A stretch of 43,042 nt of DNA, taken from contig CADAOK010000001.1 in assembly GCA_902789515.1 (NCBI GenBank), positions 1-43,042 of the forward strand, in the 5' to 3' direction. The DNA comes from Oscillospiraceae bacterium. Lineage in GTDB: Bacteria > Bacillota > Clostridia > Saccharofermentanales > Saccharofermentanaceae. Position numbers and translations under genes: made by a program. The notes beneath the pieces are model-generated. The model searched no databases, was not told the origin of the DNA, and saw only the letters and a program-made list of their open reading frames with translations. Shown piece by piece: positions 22,422-31,217 of this stretch (position 1 is its first letter; each line of letters opens with the position of its first letter).

Positions 22422-24560
22422 TTATCCTACGGGTTCGTCAAACCCTTCAACGAAGCACATGGGGTCAACAGATGTGATACCCATATATGTGTTGCCGGGA
22501 ACCGGTTCGCCCTTGGGAACCAGAACGATCTGGATAGCTTCGAGTCTTGCTGACCTTCCGGCTGTTCCCGCAGGATCACCATTGCAGGCCCATGAGAGCC
22601 ATCCGATATCTTCAGCATGTACTCTGTAGTAGACATCATAGTAATCTGCGATCTCACCGTACAGTTCGATCATGATGCCTTCGAGCCTCTTGGACTCACC
22701 CTGGGTGCCGCTCATCTCGCCGTCATAAGACCATGAGGTCTCCCAGCCGTAATCCTGGACGTGAGTCTTATAACGGATGCCGCCGGAATACTCCAATCCC
22801 TCGAGGCAGATCTCAATACCCTCAAGTCTCTTGGCCTGACCGCTGGTACCGCTCATCTCACCGTCATACGCATATTCACTCTCCCAGCCAAAATCCTGGA
22901 CATGTACTCTGTACTTAACATATGTATAGTCTTCCCAACCCTGGGGTACGATCCAGAGCGTGATCTCTTCGATCCTCTTGGATTCGCCTGTCGTTCCGGC
23001 AAGAGCGCCATCCTTTACCCAGCCCTGGTTGTAACCGTAATCCTGGATATGGACACAATATTCAACTGAATAATAATCAGCAAGCTCGCCGGTCAGTCTC
23101 ATCTCGATTGCTTCGATACGCTTGGATTGGCCGCTGGTTCCGGCAGGGCTGCCTGCATCGACCCAATCCATCCAGCCGATATCCTGAACATGAACTCTGT
23201 ACTGAAGTGTTCCTGAATAAGGTGTCGGGTTTGTGAAATTGATCGTTATAGATTCAAGCCGCTTGCCCTCTCCGACTGTGCCAAGTGTCAGGAATCCTTC
23301 GCTGTCAACTGTTGATGTGACATTACCCTTATCCTGGACATGCGCAACACCGGTCGAAAGGAAATCTTCCGGCTGAGCCTGCTGTATCGGAACATCAACT
23401 TCGACCGGAGTGGAGGCATAATCTGTCTCATATGCAGAATCACTGGTCAGTTCGCCAATAATATATACATGATAAGATGAACCCCACTCATTCAGATCAA
23501 GGCCGGTTGAACCGAAATCAAAAGCAAAGTCGTATATAGACTCATTATAAAGATCATCATAAAAAAGGATCTGCGCACCGGAAGTTCCGTATTCTTTGTC
23601 GAGGATAAGAACAGATGTCCTGGAATAGTTGTAACCCTCAGTATAGAGATATACATAAGAGCCATCTATGAACGGAGCAACATCTTCCGGAATATAGCAT
23701 TCAATACTGTCATCCAATAATGTGAGCTTATACTCTGTACCGGCAGCCCCCATATCGCCGCTGACGGCTGTAGAGAACATGATCGATGACTGCTTTATGT
23801 TCATTGCGGGTGCAACGCCGATCGCATCTGTACTTGAGACAGTTTCGCCGGATATCTCACCGCTACTGTCAACTGAGCATGCGAGCTGGGTAGATGACTG
23901 AATGATCGAACGGAGCCACCAATTGCCGTTAGCAGCACCGGTCTTGATCTTGTTATTGCACCGCTCATCCGAGACACTGTATCCGTAGGAGATATTAGAT
24001 GCGTCTTCAGCATCAAGGACGAAGACCTTCTCACCGGTCAGTGCAATGTAGTTCTTAACATAATTTGCTGTCCAGTTGGACACTTTTCCTGCGGTCGTTC
24101 CCTCCTGATATGTGTGAGAGGATATTTTGCTGCTTGCGATGGCATCCTGCTCAACGTCCGTGAATCCGATCAGGAAATCGTTATTAAGATACTCTTTGAG
24201 ATCGCTTCCTTTCCATTTGTTTGATGCATTATCAAATTCCGAACTGAACAGAACGGTATCACAGTCAAGGAACAGGCACTTGGAAGAAGTGTGTACGGTG
24301 GATCCTTTGGCAAGAACCCTGTATTTGATTGGGTTGCCTTCATAGGTGCCGAAATACACATAGCTTCCGGACCAATACGATGAATCACTGGCAGGCTTGG
24401 ACGGCTTGGTTATTCCGGATACCCCGAGACAGGTGTTGCTCTTATTCTTGACGGTATCTGCCATAACGGTATTGCCGAACAGATTCGGCAGCAATGCGAC
24501 TGCAAATGATGCCGCAAGAGTCGCTGCAGTAAACTTCTTAAGTATGGTTTTGACTTGCAT
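22422..24560 (-). CDS. Secreted DUF6273-like protein with six ChW repeats
   Basis: A 712-residue exported protein. A signal peptide covers residues 1-34 (KKFTAATLAASFAVALLP, TVMADT). Residues about 63-262 resemble DUF6273: SYVYFGTYEGNPIKYRVLAKG, KWKGSDLKEYLNNDF and NWWLRSI are the familiar marks; the function of that domain is unknown. A linker domain (about 280-398) is followed by six ChW repeats starting near 402, 453, 500, 549, 594 and 642. The ending TYMGITSVDPMCFVEGF matches that of 14957-17107. It is presumably a cell-surface or secreted adhesion or carbohydrate-binding protein. AGGGAGG precedes ATG. Confidence 0.88.
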   Translation of the reverse strand: MQVKTILKKFTAATLAASFAVALLPNLFGNTVMADTVKNKSNTCLGVSGITKPSKPASDSSYWSGSYVYFGTYEGNPIKYRVLAKGSTVHTSSKCLFLDCDTVLFSSEFDNASNKWKGSDLKEYLNNDFLIGFTDVEQDAIASSKISSHTYQEGTTAGKVSNWTANYVKNYIALTGEKVFVLDAEDASNISYGYSVSDERCNNKIKTGAANGNWWLRSIIQSSTQLACSVDSSGEISGETVSSTDAIGVAPAMNIKQSSIMFSTAVSGDMGAAGTEYKLTLLDDSIECYIPEDVAPFIDGSYVYLYTEGYNYSRTSVLILDKEYGTSGAQILFYDDLYNESIYDFAFDFGSTGLDLNEWGSSYHVYIIGELTSDSAYETDYASTPVEVDVPIQQAQPEDFLSTGVAHVQDKGNVTSTVDSEGFLTLGTVGEGKRLESITINFTNPTPYSGTLQYRVHVQDIGWMDWVDAGSPAGTSGQSKRIEAIEMRLTGELADYYSVEYCVHIQDYGYNQGWVKDGALAGTTGESKRIEEITLWIVPQGWEDYTYVKYRVHVQDFGWESEYAYDGEMSGTSGQAKRLEGIEICLEGLEYSGGIRYKTHVQDYGWETSWSYDGEMSGTQGESKRLEGIMIELYGEIADYYDVYYRVHAEDIGWLSWACNGDPAGTAGRSARLEAIQIVLVPKGEPVPGNTYMGITSVDPMCFVEGFDEPVG

Positions 24561-24647
24561 TGTAGACCTCCCTCAAAAACTGTTCTGCTTAACTGAAAAT
24601 GGTTCATTATCATAAAATTTTGACTATTTAAGTTTACCACAATCACT

Positions 24648-24666
24648 GCGCCTGTACCACAGGCGC
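24648..24666. repeat. Perfect 8-bp hairpin in divergent promoter region
   Basis: GCGCCTGT and ACAGGCGC are separated by only 3 nt. No T-run follows on either strand, so it does not look like a terminator. It lies between the divergent ChW gene (24560) and lipoprotein gene (24746), upstream of the latter's promoter, and could be an operator or RNA hairpin. Confidence 0.55.
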
Positions 24667-24682
24667 GGGCGTGTCCTGGACA

Positions 24683-24712
24683 TTGTAATGATTACAGTTC
24701 GTAATGTATTAT
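24683..24712 (+). promoter_or_regulatory. Promoter with overlapping palindrome, lipoprotein gene
   Basis: TTGTAA at 24683-24688 and TATTAT at 24707-24712 are 18 bp apart. The -35 is part of the perfect palindrome TGTAAT-G-ATTACA (24684-24696), a plausible repressor site. The regulator is unknown. Confidence 0.5.
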
Positions 24713-24745
24713 GAGGCTAATAATTCATCCAAGGGAGGACTAATT

Positions 24746-25312
24746 ATGAGTAAGTTAATGAAGAAGGTACTGTCTGTTGTACTCTTGGGCTCTATGGTCC
24801 TCTCCATAGCGTCCTGCGCAAAGAAGGGAGTCCGCAGCATCACCAAGGATCAATTCGAGAAGGCCATCATGGATGCTCATGTCATGGCTGATAAGAACGA
24901 TTTTTTTACCTACACCGGAATGGGTGACGGTGATACAGAGTGCGTTTCGTTCGGCAATGATATCCGCAAAAAGGATGACGTCTACTATAACTGCGTTGTT
25001 GCCTATTTGTGGACCACAGACAGTGAAGAAGACGCAAAGGATATGTTTGATGAAGTATACGCGTCTTATTATGAGGCGTCAGGTGTCTTTGACGGAAAGG
25101 AAACTGAAGAATTCAAAGACGAATACTGTTACTTCACATTGGACGGTACGATCAACGATTATCCCATGTACGGATATTGCTACGGCGGCTGGTACTGGGC
25201 CGGCAATTCCTTCATTGTCGTCTACACGACTGAAGACAATGATGATCACAGAGGAAGGATAGACAGCATCCTGGAACAGCTCGGATTCCCTACACCAAAC
25301 AGCGGGAAATAA
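24746..25312 (+). CDS. Lipoprotein of unknown function
   Basis: A 188-residue protein starting at 24746 behind AAGGGAGGA; the frame is open 14 residues earlier but without a ribosome site. It has a lipoprotein signal (MSKLMKKVLSVVLLGSMV, lipobox SIASC, lipidated Cys24). The mature part is acidic and aromatic (GMGDGDTECVSFG, YGYCYGGWYWAGNSF), with no motif I recognise; its layout resembles small clostridial substrate- or wall-associated lipoproteins. It would be anchored on the outer face of the membrane. Monocistronic, with its own promoter and terminator. Confidence 0.85.
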   Translation: MSKLMKKVLSVVLLGSMVLSIASCAKKGVRSITKDQFEKAIMDAHVMADKNDFFTYTGMGDGDTECVSFGNDIRKKDDVYYNCVVAYLWTTDSEEDAKDMFDEVYASYYEASGVFDGKETEEFKDEYCYFTLDGTINDYPMYGYCYGGWYWAGNSFIVVYTTEDNDDHRGRIDSILEQLGFPTPNSGK

Positions 25313-25321
25313 GCTAACAAA

Positions 25322-25343
25322 AAGGGACCCCGCAGGGTCCCTT
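25322..25343. terminator. Bidirectional terminator, lipoprotein / rubrerythrin
   Basis: AAGGGACCC and GGGTCCCTT form a 9-bp stem with a 4-nt loop, preceded by an A-run and followed by TTAATTCT. It separates two converging genes. Confidence 0.7.
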
Positions 25344-25365
25344 AATTCTCGGTATTGACTGCAGA

Positions 25366-25905
25366 TCAATAATTCTCTGCGCTTACTTCAAAATAGCTCT
25401 GAGGATGAGCGCATACCGGGCAGACCTCGGGAGCTTTTGTGCCGACTACGATGTGACCGCAGTTTCTGCACTCCCAGACCTTGACCTCGCTCTTAGCGAA
25501 GACTTCCTGAGCCTCAACGTTCTTGAGGAGTGCTCTGTAACGCTCTTCGTGACGCTTCTCGATAGCACCTACGAGTCTGAACTTGGCAGCGAGAGCCGGG
25601 AAACCCTCAGCCTCGGCTGTCTTAGCGAAATCCTCGTACATGTCTGTCCACTCGTAGTTCTCGCCGTCAGCTGCTGCACCAAGGTTCTGGGCGGTGTCGC
25701 CGATGCCCTCGAGTTCCTTGAACCACATTTTCGCATGTTCCTTCTCGTTATCAGCTGTCTGGAGGAAGATGGCTGCGATCTGCTCGAAACCTTCCTTCTT
25801 AGCCTTTGATGCGAAATATGTGTACTTATTCCTTGCCTGAGACTCGCCTGCGAATGCAGCCTGGAGATTCTTCTCTGTCTGTGTGCCAGCGTACTTGTTT
25901 GCCAT
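25366..25905 (-). CDS. Rubrerythrin
   Basis: A 179-residue non-haem di-iron peroxidase. The N-terminal ferritin-like domain has the expected metal ligands in [15 protein letters not shown] and [16 protein letters not shown] and in the second pair [18 protein letters not shown]. The C-terminal rubredoxin domain has CRNCG and CPVC. It reduces hydrogen peroxide using electrons from rubredoxin or NADH and protects anaerobes from oxygen. It is monocistronic, with AAGGGAGG before ATG. Complete and canonical. Confidence 0.96.
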   Translation of the reverse strand: MANKYAGTQTEKNLQAAFAGESQARNKYTYFASKAKKEGFEQIAAIFLQTADNEKEHAKMWFKELEGIGDTAQNLGAAADGENYEWTDMYEDFAKTAEAEGFPALAAKFRLVGAIEKRHEERYRALLKNVEAQEVFAKSEVKVWECRNCGHIVVGTKAPEVCPVCAHPQSYFEVSAENY

Positions 25906-25999
25906 ATGTGATTCCTCCCTTGGATGTTAGATAGTAACAGTATAGCGGTTTTACAAGAATATAACTGTTAATTTTGTATTGCGGAGTTTTCCAAAGAAA

Positions 26000-26168
26000 T
26001 TCCAGATTAACTCCCCGCTATGCAGGGACATATTCTGGAAATAACGCCAATACTGCCGGTATTTCCGGAAATCATTCCAGACTATGCAGGGACAAATTCT
26101 GGAAAAAACAGTGATTTGACTGATTATTCCAGATATTGTTCCAGACTATACGGGAACAGAATCTGGAA
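26000..26168. repeat. 64-bp tandem repeat with TTCCAGA/TCTGGAA arms (3 units)
   Basis: The core CTATGCAGGGACA begins at 26018 and 26082, with the variant CTATACGGGAACA at 26146: exactly 64 bp apart. Each unit ends in TCTGGAA (26034, 26098, 26162) and has the inverse arm TTCCAGA upstream (26000; 26075; 26127 and 26139), so each can fold into a hairpin. Spacers between units are not conserved except for degenerate TTCC...A blocks. It fills the 276-bp gap between the rubrerythrin start and the glycoside phosphorylase stop. No ORF of its own. Confidence 0.85.
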
Positions 26169-26181
26169 TTCGGACTTCTGC

Positions 26182-28815
26182 TTACCTGAGTTCGACTACG
26201 ATCCCGTTCTCGCCCGCACCCAGGCTCTCCGCCGGGACTTCGAACTCCGCGCCGCCGCATATATATTCAGTACCGTTAACAGTAACCTTAGAGATCACAT
26301 ACGAACCGTAATCCTTGCGGCCGGCGTTCACATAAGTGACCTTCAGCGGATGACCATCGTGATACAGCGAGACTTCCGCCCTGCCGTCAGAACCGAACTG
26401 GTCAGCGATAAGTTTCGGAGACAGTACGAGACATCCGCCGCGCCCCGACACACCGAACATCTGTTTGAGAACGAGCATGACCGCCCAGCTCGCAGCACCC
26501 GTGAGATACGGATACATTCCGCGGCCCGTGCCGTTGAAGTACTCGGGGATTCCCGGATACATCCTGCCGCCGTCAGGACCTTCTGCGACGCTCTGCTTAT
26601 AAAGTGCATCGAAGACCTTAAAGCCCTCACGCGCGAATCCTCTGGAATACAGCGCATACGCGTACATGACCGCCATGTGGCAGAACACTGCGCCGTTCTC
26701 TTTCTCGCCGAAAGCAAAACCGAACGCCCTGCCCATGTTCATCTTGACTTCGTTGAAGTTTGTATTGAGCCTGTAGCCTCCGAGTGCGGGCGCATACAGG
26801 TATTTGTCTGCTGCCTTGATGACTTCTTCCACCATGGAATCGGTCGCAGTGCCGAACATGACCGTGAAAACCTGAGAAGTGAGCATCATACGGACACCGC
26901 CGTTAATCACTCCCTCGACTCTCTCTGCATCGTTGTCATAGTAACCGTTGAACCAGGACAGGCCTTCGCCGTCGGTAACGATCTCGTTTGCCCTGATATG
27001 TTCTTTGATCGACTCGGACATACGCTCAAGCTTGGCAACAAGATCCGAAGCAGATATCTCCACACGCGCGCCGCTAACACGGGAAGCAACTTTCTTCTCA
27101 TAATCCGCAAGGCATGACGGCAGAGCTGCAACATCAGAATCAGCAGAATCCAGAAGTGAAGCGAGCTCCTCGAATACAGCGATTTTCTCTCTTCCGGAAG
27201 CCTTGATCATGTCTGCAAGGATCTGGATGGAACCGGCGTAAGCGGCCGTAAATGCGACGCTCTCGCCTCTCTTGGAAGCCATGTCGAGGGCATCGTTCCA
27301 GTCAGCACCTCTAAGCCTCATGTTGCCGTGCCCGCCGCGGTCGAAATACTGCGTTGCCTGCTGCACGAGAAGGTGCTCTATCACGCTGCCGGCATATACT
27401 TCGCCTGAAGCTGTCTTCTGCTTGGGTTCTTCCGAAGGATCGAAGCCGTCATCTGTGGCTTCTCCTCTCATTATCTGTCTGTCCTTGAAGTACGGCTGCT
27501 CCTCGAAAAGGAAATCATAGTCTCCTGTCTGCTCGAGGTAAAGGTTGACCGTGAACATCGGCCAGAAACCGTGATCCATCCACACTCTCGCGATGCCGTT
27601 GCGGTCAGCAATGAACTCGCCACGCTTAGTGCCGATGATAGTCGCATTGGATCCGTCCGTCCTGATGCCCGCGAAGTAACTTACAAGGTCTTCTCTGGCC
27701 TTGGAAGGATCGCGGAGAAGCAGTGCGAGCGAATCCTGCCAGAGGTCTCTCCATCCTCTTCCGCCCCTGCCGTAATCGTGGTAAGGCAGGAATGAGCATC
27801 CGTAGAGCTTACGAAGCTGCGGCTGCACGCTGACCCACTCCATCCATCCGTCGAACTTCCCGTCGCCGGTCGCCGTGTGGATTATCTTCTGGTCTTTCCA
27901 GTATTCTTTCAGAGCGTCAAACGCAGATGCGACATTGGTGCTGTCAAGGTACTCATATCCCTCCGCACCGAAACTCATCACCACGTTATATACCGCACTC
28001 TCGCCTGCCGCCAGTGTCTTAGGGGCAAAACTGAGTCCTGCGAAAGCCTCCTCGCCGTTTACGACGGAACCTGCGGCCATGCCTGCAGCTCCTGTCTTGG
28101 CACCTGCGGGATTAAGCAGGTTGCCGCCCTCGCCGGTGTAAGAAATGACTGTCGGGAACACTTCAGCAGGAGCATTACCCTCACCGTCTCTTCCGTAAAC
28201 AGCATAAATATCAGAATTCCTGTGATGTCCCCTCTCGTCGAAAGCCATTGTGGGCTCGACCTCAACGCCGATGTCCTTGACACGAATAACGTTAAGGAGC
28301 GAAGTTACATGCCTGTGGTCTCTTATGTGGTCTGCGCCGCGGGCGAAGATCGGGACAGCAGCGGAAGGTGTGAACTTGATCTCGCTGCCGCTGTTATTGG
28401 TTATGCGGACCTGCATGACTTCCGTTCGCGCCGTGCCTACAGGTGCGAAGTCCAATGTCTCGCAGACAACGCCTTCAGCAACCTCGAGAGAAGTCTTCTG
28501 CCAGAGCATTCCGCCCTCGAGCGTCATTGTATCTTCTGCAGCAAGTTGTGCCAGAGAGAAACCGAATGCGGAGCGAAGACCTATGCCTTCAATATCAAAC
28601 CAGAAGTTCCTGCCGTACATCGACTCCTGGAGCTCCTCGACGACTGCCGGGGGAAGCAGGTACTGATTCTGGGAAAGCCTGGAATCGCCTCTTCCCGTAG
28701 GCGTGATGCAGCTTAACACTCCGGAAGGAGAAGCTATAGGCAGATAAAGGAAACTGGTATCGCCTGTATCTTTTGCAAGGAAAGTACCGTTCTTGTCCGT
28801 AAACTCATATCTCAT
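26182..28815 (-). CDS. GH94-type glycoside phosphorylase
   Basis: An 877-residue protein with the N-terminal beta-sandwich and (alpha/alpha)6 barrel of GH94 (cellobiose phosphorylase-like). Marks are GRGGRGWRDLWQDSLALLL, LRGADWNDALDMAS (ADWND at 504-508, the region of the general-acid Asp) and the ending SLYHDGHPLKVTYVNAGRKD. These enzymes split beta-glucosides with phosphate, yielding a sugar 1-phosphate, in the cytoplasm. Cellobiose, chitobiose, cellodextrin, laminaribiose and beta-1,2-glucan phosphorylases share the fold, so the sugar is not decided. No sugar transporter is adjacent, which leaves no contextual clue. GGAGGG precedes ATG. It may be cotranscribed with the MATE gene 18 bp upstream. 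Confidence 0.88.
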   Translation of the reverse strand: MRYEFTDKNGTFLAKDTGDTSFLYLPIASPSGVLSCITPTGRGDSRLSQNQYLLPPAVVEELQESMYGRNFWFDIEGIGLRSAFGFSLAQLAAEDTMTLEGGMLWQKTSLEVAEGVVCETLDFAPVGTARTEVMQVRITNNSGSEIKFTPSAAVPIFARGADHIRDHRHVTSLLNVIRVKDIGVEVEPTMAFDERGHHRNSDIYAVYGRDGEGNAPAEVFPTVISYTGEGGNLLNPAGAKTGAAGMAAGSVVNGEEAFAGLSFAPKTLAAGESAVYNVVMSFGAEGYEYLDSTNVASAFDALKEYWKDQKIIHTATGDGKFDGWMEWVSVQPQLRKLYGCSFLPYHDYGRGGRGWRDLWQDSLALLLRDPSKAREDLVSYFAGIRTDGSNATIIGTKRGEFIADRNGIARVWMDHGFWPMFTVNLYLEQTGDYDFLFEEQPYFKDRQIMRGEATDDGFDPSEEPKQKTASGEVYAGSVIEHLLVQQATQYFDRGGHGNMRLRGADWNDALDMASKRGESVAFTAAYAGSIQILADMIKASGREKIAVFEELASLLDSADSDVAALPSCLADYEKKVASRVSGARVEISASDLVAKLERMSESIKEHIRANEIVTDGEGLSWFNGYYDNDAERVEGVINGGVRMMLTSQVFTVMFGTATDSMVEEVIKAADKYLYAPALGGYRLNTNFNEVKMNMGRAFGFAFGEKENGAVFCHMAVMYAYALYSRGFAREGFKVFDALYKQSVAEGPDGGRMYPGIPEYFNGTGRGMYPYLTGAASWAVMLVLKQMFGVSGRGGCLVLSPKLIADQFGSDGRAEVSLYHDGHPLKVTYVNAGRKDYGSYVISKVTVNGTEYICGGAEFEVPAESLGAGENGIVVELR

Positions 28816-28833
28816 GGCAGTGCCCTCCGGTGT

Positions 28834-30195
28834 TTATGATGTGCTGTGTTTCTTCTGTTTCAGGTGCATGAGGATAAAGAAGGTGATCGTGCAGTAGATC
28901 ATGCCTCCGCCCCATGCGAGCGGATCGGTAAAGCAGGCCGCTGTCCAGCCGACGAACGGGATTACGAAGAGCGACATCGTGACTCTCGCCGCCATCTCCA
29001 TGAAACCCGCGGCCATGGCTGTAAGGCTCTTACCGATACCCTGTATAGAATACCTGAATATGAACAGCAATGCGAGGATGGCAACGAACATGACGTCGAT
29101 GAAGATGTACTGGTAAGCAGCGTCTACGACTGCACCGACGCCTTCTTCACCCGCTTTGACGAAAACCATGATGATGTACCTTCCGAAGAATGTGATGACC
29201 GCCATCGTGACAGCCGCGCAGCTCACCGCGATTATGACAGCATCCCTGATGCCGCGCTTGATCCTGGAGAAGTCACCCGCGCCGTAGTTCTGGCCGACGT
29301 AAGTTGCCATCGCTGTGCCGAGCGAATCGAACATCGGGATGAACAGCATCTTGACCTTGATGGCAATCGTGTACGCCTGGATATAGACGTTCTCGAGACC
29401 GTTGACCGCAATCTGGAGCAGAATCGAACCTACTGCCGTGATAGAAGCCTGCAGGCCCATCGGAACGCCCATCTTGATGAGAACGCCTATGGCCTTTGAA
29501 TTAAGGTGCAGGTAGTTCTTTTTCTTGTCCCTGAGTTCAGGGTATTTTGTAAGGAGCTTGATCAGGCACATGAGGCCCGAGACGCCCTGGGATATTACTG
29601 TTGCGATGGCTGCGCCTTCGACTCCCATATTGAATCCGAAGATGAACAGGAAATCCAGACCGACGTTGAGCACTGCTGAGATAACAAGGAACACGAACGG
29701 AGTCTTCGAATCTCCTACTGCCCTGGCTATCGATGCGGCAATGTTGTACAGCACCGTGCACGGCAGTCCGGCAAAAATAATGAACAGGTACTTATAGGCA
29801 TTATCCATGTACACGTCGGGGGTGTTGATCATGCGCAGGATCTGCCCTGTCAGGCTGCAGCATGTAATGGTCAGGATGACCGCGATAGCCGCAGCAAGAT
29901 ACAGGCTGTTGTAGACATACTTTCTCATGGTGGACATGTCGCGCGCGCCGAAACGCTGCGATATCGGGATGCCGAACCCCGCACATGTACCCATGCAGAA
30001 ACCGATGATGAGGAATGTGATAGAAGCACTCTGCCCGACGGAAGTAAGCGCCTCAACGCCCAGTTTCTGCCCGACGATGGCGGAATCCGCCATGTTGTAG
30101 AGCTGCTGGAAAACATTGCCGAAGAAAAGCGGTATCGTGAACCTCACGATAAGCTTCATCGGGTTTCCTTTAGTCATGTCAGTCATCTTTGCCAT
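28834..30195 (-). CDS. MATE family efflux transporter
   Basis: A 453-residue, 12-segment membrane protein. The N-terminal NPMKLIVRFTIPLFFGNVFQQLYNMADSAIVGQKLGVEAL is the standard MATE opening, and the second half repeats it in part (VGQNYGAGDFSRIKRG). MATE proteins export cationic drugs or metabolites using Na+ or H+. The substrate is unknown. The ATG at 30195 has no Shine-Dalgarno sequence but has a weak -10 6 bp upstream; internal ATGs at 30186 and 30177 are also without good sites. The glycoside phosphorylase gene follows 18 bp downstream. Confidence 0.93.
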   Translation of the reverse strand: MAKMTDMTKGNPMKLIVRFTIPLFFGNVFQQLYNMADSAIVGQKLGVEALTSVGQSASITFLIIGFCMGTCAGFGIPISQRFGARDMSTMRKYVYNSLYLAAAIAVILTITCCSLTGQILRMINTPDVYMDNAYKYLFIIFAGLPCTVLYNIAASIARAVGDSKTPFVFLVISAVLNVGLDFLFIFGFNMGVEGAAIATVISQGVSGLMCLIKLLTKYPELRDKKKNYLHLNSKAIGVLIKMGVPMGLQASITAVGSILLQIAVNGLENVYIQAYTIAIKVKMLFIPMFDSLGTAMATYVGQNYGAGDFSRIKRGIRDAVIIAVSCAAVTMAVITFFGRYIIMVFVKAGEEGVGAVVDAAYQYIFIDVMFVAILALLFIFRYSIQGIGKSLTAMAAGFMEMAARVTMSLFVIPFVGWTAACFTDPLAWGGGMIYCTITFFILMHLKQKKHSTS

Positions 30196-30201
30196 ACACT
30201 T

Positions 30202-30207
30202 AACATA
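30202..30207 (-). promoter_or_regulatory. Candidate -10 adjoining the MATE start codon
   Basis: Minus strand TATGTT ends 6 bp before the ATG at 30195, with CTTACA 17 bp upstream (30225-30230). Both boxes match consensus at 4 of 6 positions. No ribosome site is present. Confidence 0.35.
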
Positions 30208-30250
30208 TCAAATCCACAGTTTTCTGTAAGGGTGCACATTTGCCAAAGAT

Positions 30251-30279
30251 TTGAGCCCGGCATGTTATATAGATATAAT
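30251..30279 (+). promoter_or_regulatory. Promoter placing the RNA start at the ATG (leaderless candidate)
   Basis: TTGAGC at 30251-30256, a 17-bp spacer and a perfect TATAAT at 30274-30279. The ATG of the lipoprotein gene is at 30287, 7 bp past the -10, where transcription normally begins. There is no ribosome site. Confidence 0.7.
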
Positions 30280-30286
30280 TCTGTCT

Positions 30287-31198
30287 ATGAAGATAAGATA
30301 TACAGTTGTTATATTTATTATTTGTTTGACGTTCGCGCTCACGGGCTGCTATATACGGCCCGGACTGTATGACTCCACGGGCATCAGCGAGACTTCGGCA
30401 ACTGAAGTAACCACACCGCCGCAGCTGCCGCACGGTTCTGCCGACAGCTGCGAAGGAATTGTCGCCGTCGTATCAATATATGTGTCTACTCCTTCATACT
30501 CATGGGACTTCACAGACCCGGCCGACAAGCAGACAATCTCGCAGACTCTGGGTTTCCTCAAGCTTGCCACATCCTGGATCGAGACGGAGGCATCTTCCTG
30601 GAACAAGTTTGTTGACTTCAAGTGCGACTGGACGGTTAACCCGGGCCTGTACTACGAGGCGAAAATGTCCGACGACATCCTCGTCAACTCCGATATGCAG
30701 GGAATCCAGGAGGTATGGAAGTATATCGCGGGCAACATCGCACCGATAGACGAGATCAAGTCCGAGTTCGGAGCCAACAGTGTCGTGTATATGCTTTTCG
30801 TTAACACGCCTTCGAATTTCAACAGGAACTCGAGCACGATTGTCTGCGAAGAGGGTTTTGCCTATCCCTATGAGTTCTGCAGGATATACTGCAACGGTAT
30901 TGACGGAGAGGAAAATCCTGCGTCCTATGCGCATGAGATACTGCACACGTTCGGGGCACCGGATCTGTACAAGGCGGATGATTTCGGGAACAACTGCGGA
31001 ACCACGGAGGAGCTCGTGGAATATGTTCAGGAAAACCTGCCCAACGAAATCATGTATGTGACGTACGATTACCAGACCGGTCTTCCCTATTACGACCATA
31101 TATCCAATGAACTCACTGAGATCACTGCTTACTATATCGGATGGACCGATAAGAGCGAGGTGGCGGAAGAGTTCGGAATGGATCTGTCCAAGCATTAA
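30287..31198 (+). CDS. Lipoprotein with HExxH zinc-metalloprotease motif
   Basis: A 303-residue protein. The N-terminus MKIRYTVVIFIICLTFALTGC is a lipoprotein signal with lipidated Cys21. The active-site motif is HEILHTFGAPDLY (H216, E217, H220, then G223 and D226), an HExxHxxGxxD layout as in metzincin-like or M6-like zinc peptidases. The rest (SVVYMLFVNTPSNFNRNSST, EGFAYPYEFCRIYCNG) has no motif I know. It is probably an extracellular membrane-anchored protease. The start at 30287 is preferred over the open frame's 30251 because that stretch contains the promoter. Monocistronic, ended by the hairpin at 31218. Confidence 0.8.
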   Translation: MKIRYTVVIFIICLTFALTGCYIRPGLYDSTGISETSATEVTTPPQLPHGSADSCEGIVAVVSIYVSTPSYSWDFTDPADKQTISQTLGFLKLATSWIETEASSWNKFVDFKCDWTVNPGLYYEAKMSDDILVNSDMQGIQEVWKYIAGNIAPIDEIKSEFGANSVVYMLFVNTPSNFNRNSSTIVCEEGFAYPYEFCRIYCNGIDGEENPASYAHEILHTFGAPDLYKADDFGNNCGTTEELVEYVQENLPNEIMYVTYDYQTGLPYYDHISNELTEITAYYIGWTDKSEVAEEFGMDLSKH

Positions 31199-31217
31199 AT
31201 TGTTATAAGCAAAAAAG

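Noticed and set aside
25906-25980. PerR box upstream of rubrerythrin
   Set aside because: TTATATTCTTGTAA is only loosely like the consensus and no well-spaced promoter could be set around it.
26020-27117. A 365-codon plus-strand open frame over the glycoside phosphorylase gene
   Set aside because: It lies antisense to a clear GH94 gene and inside the intergenic repeat; the protein has no recognisable domain. It is a shadow of the real gene's codon use.
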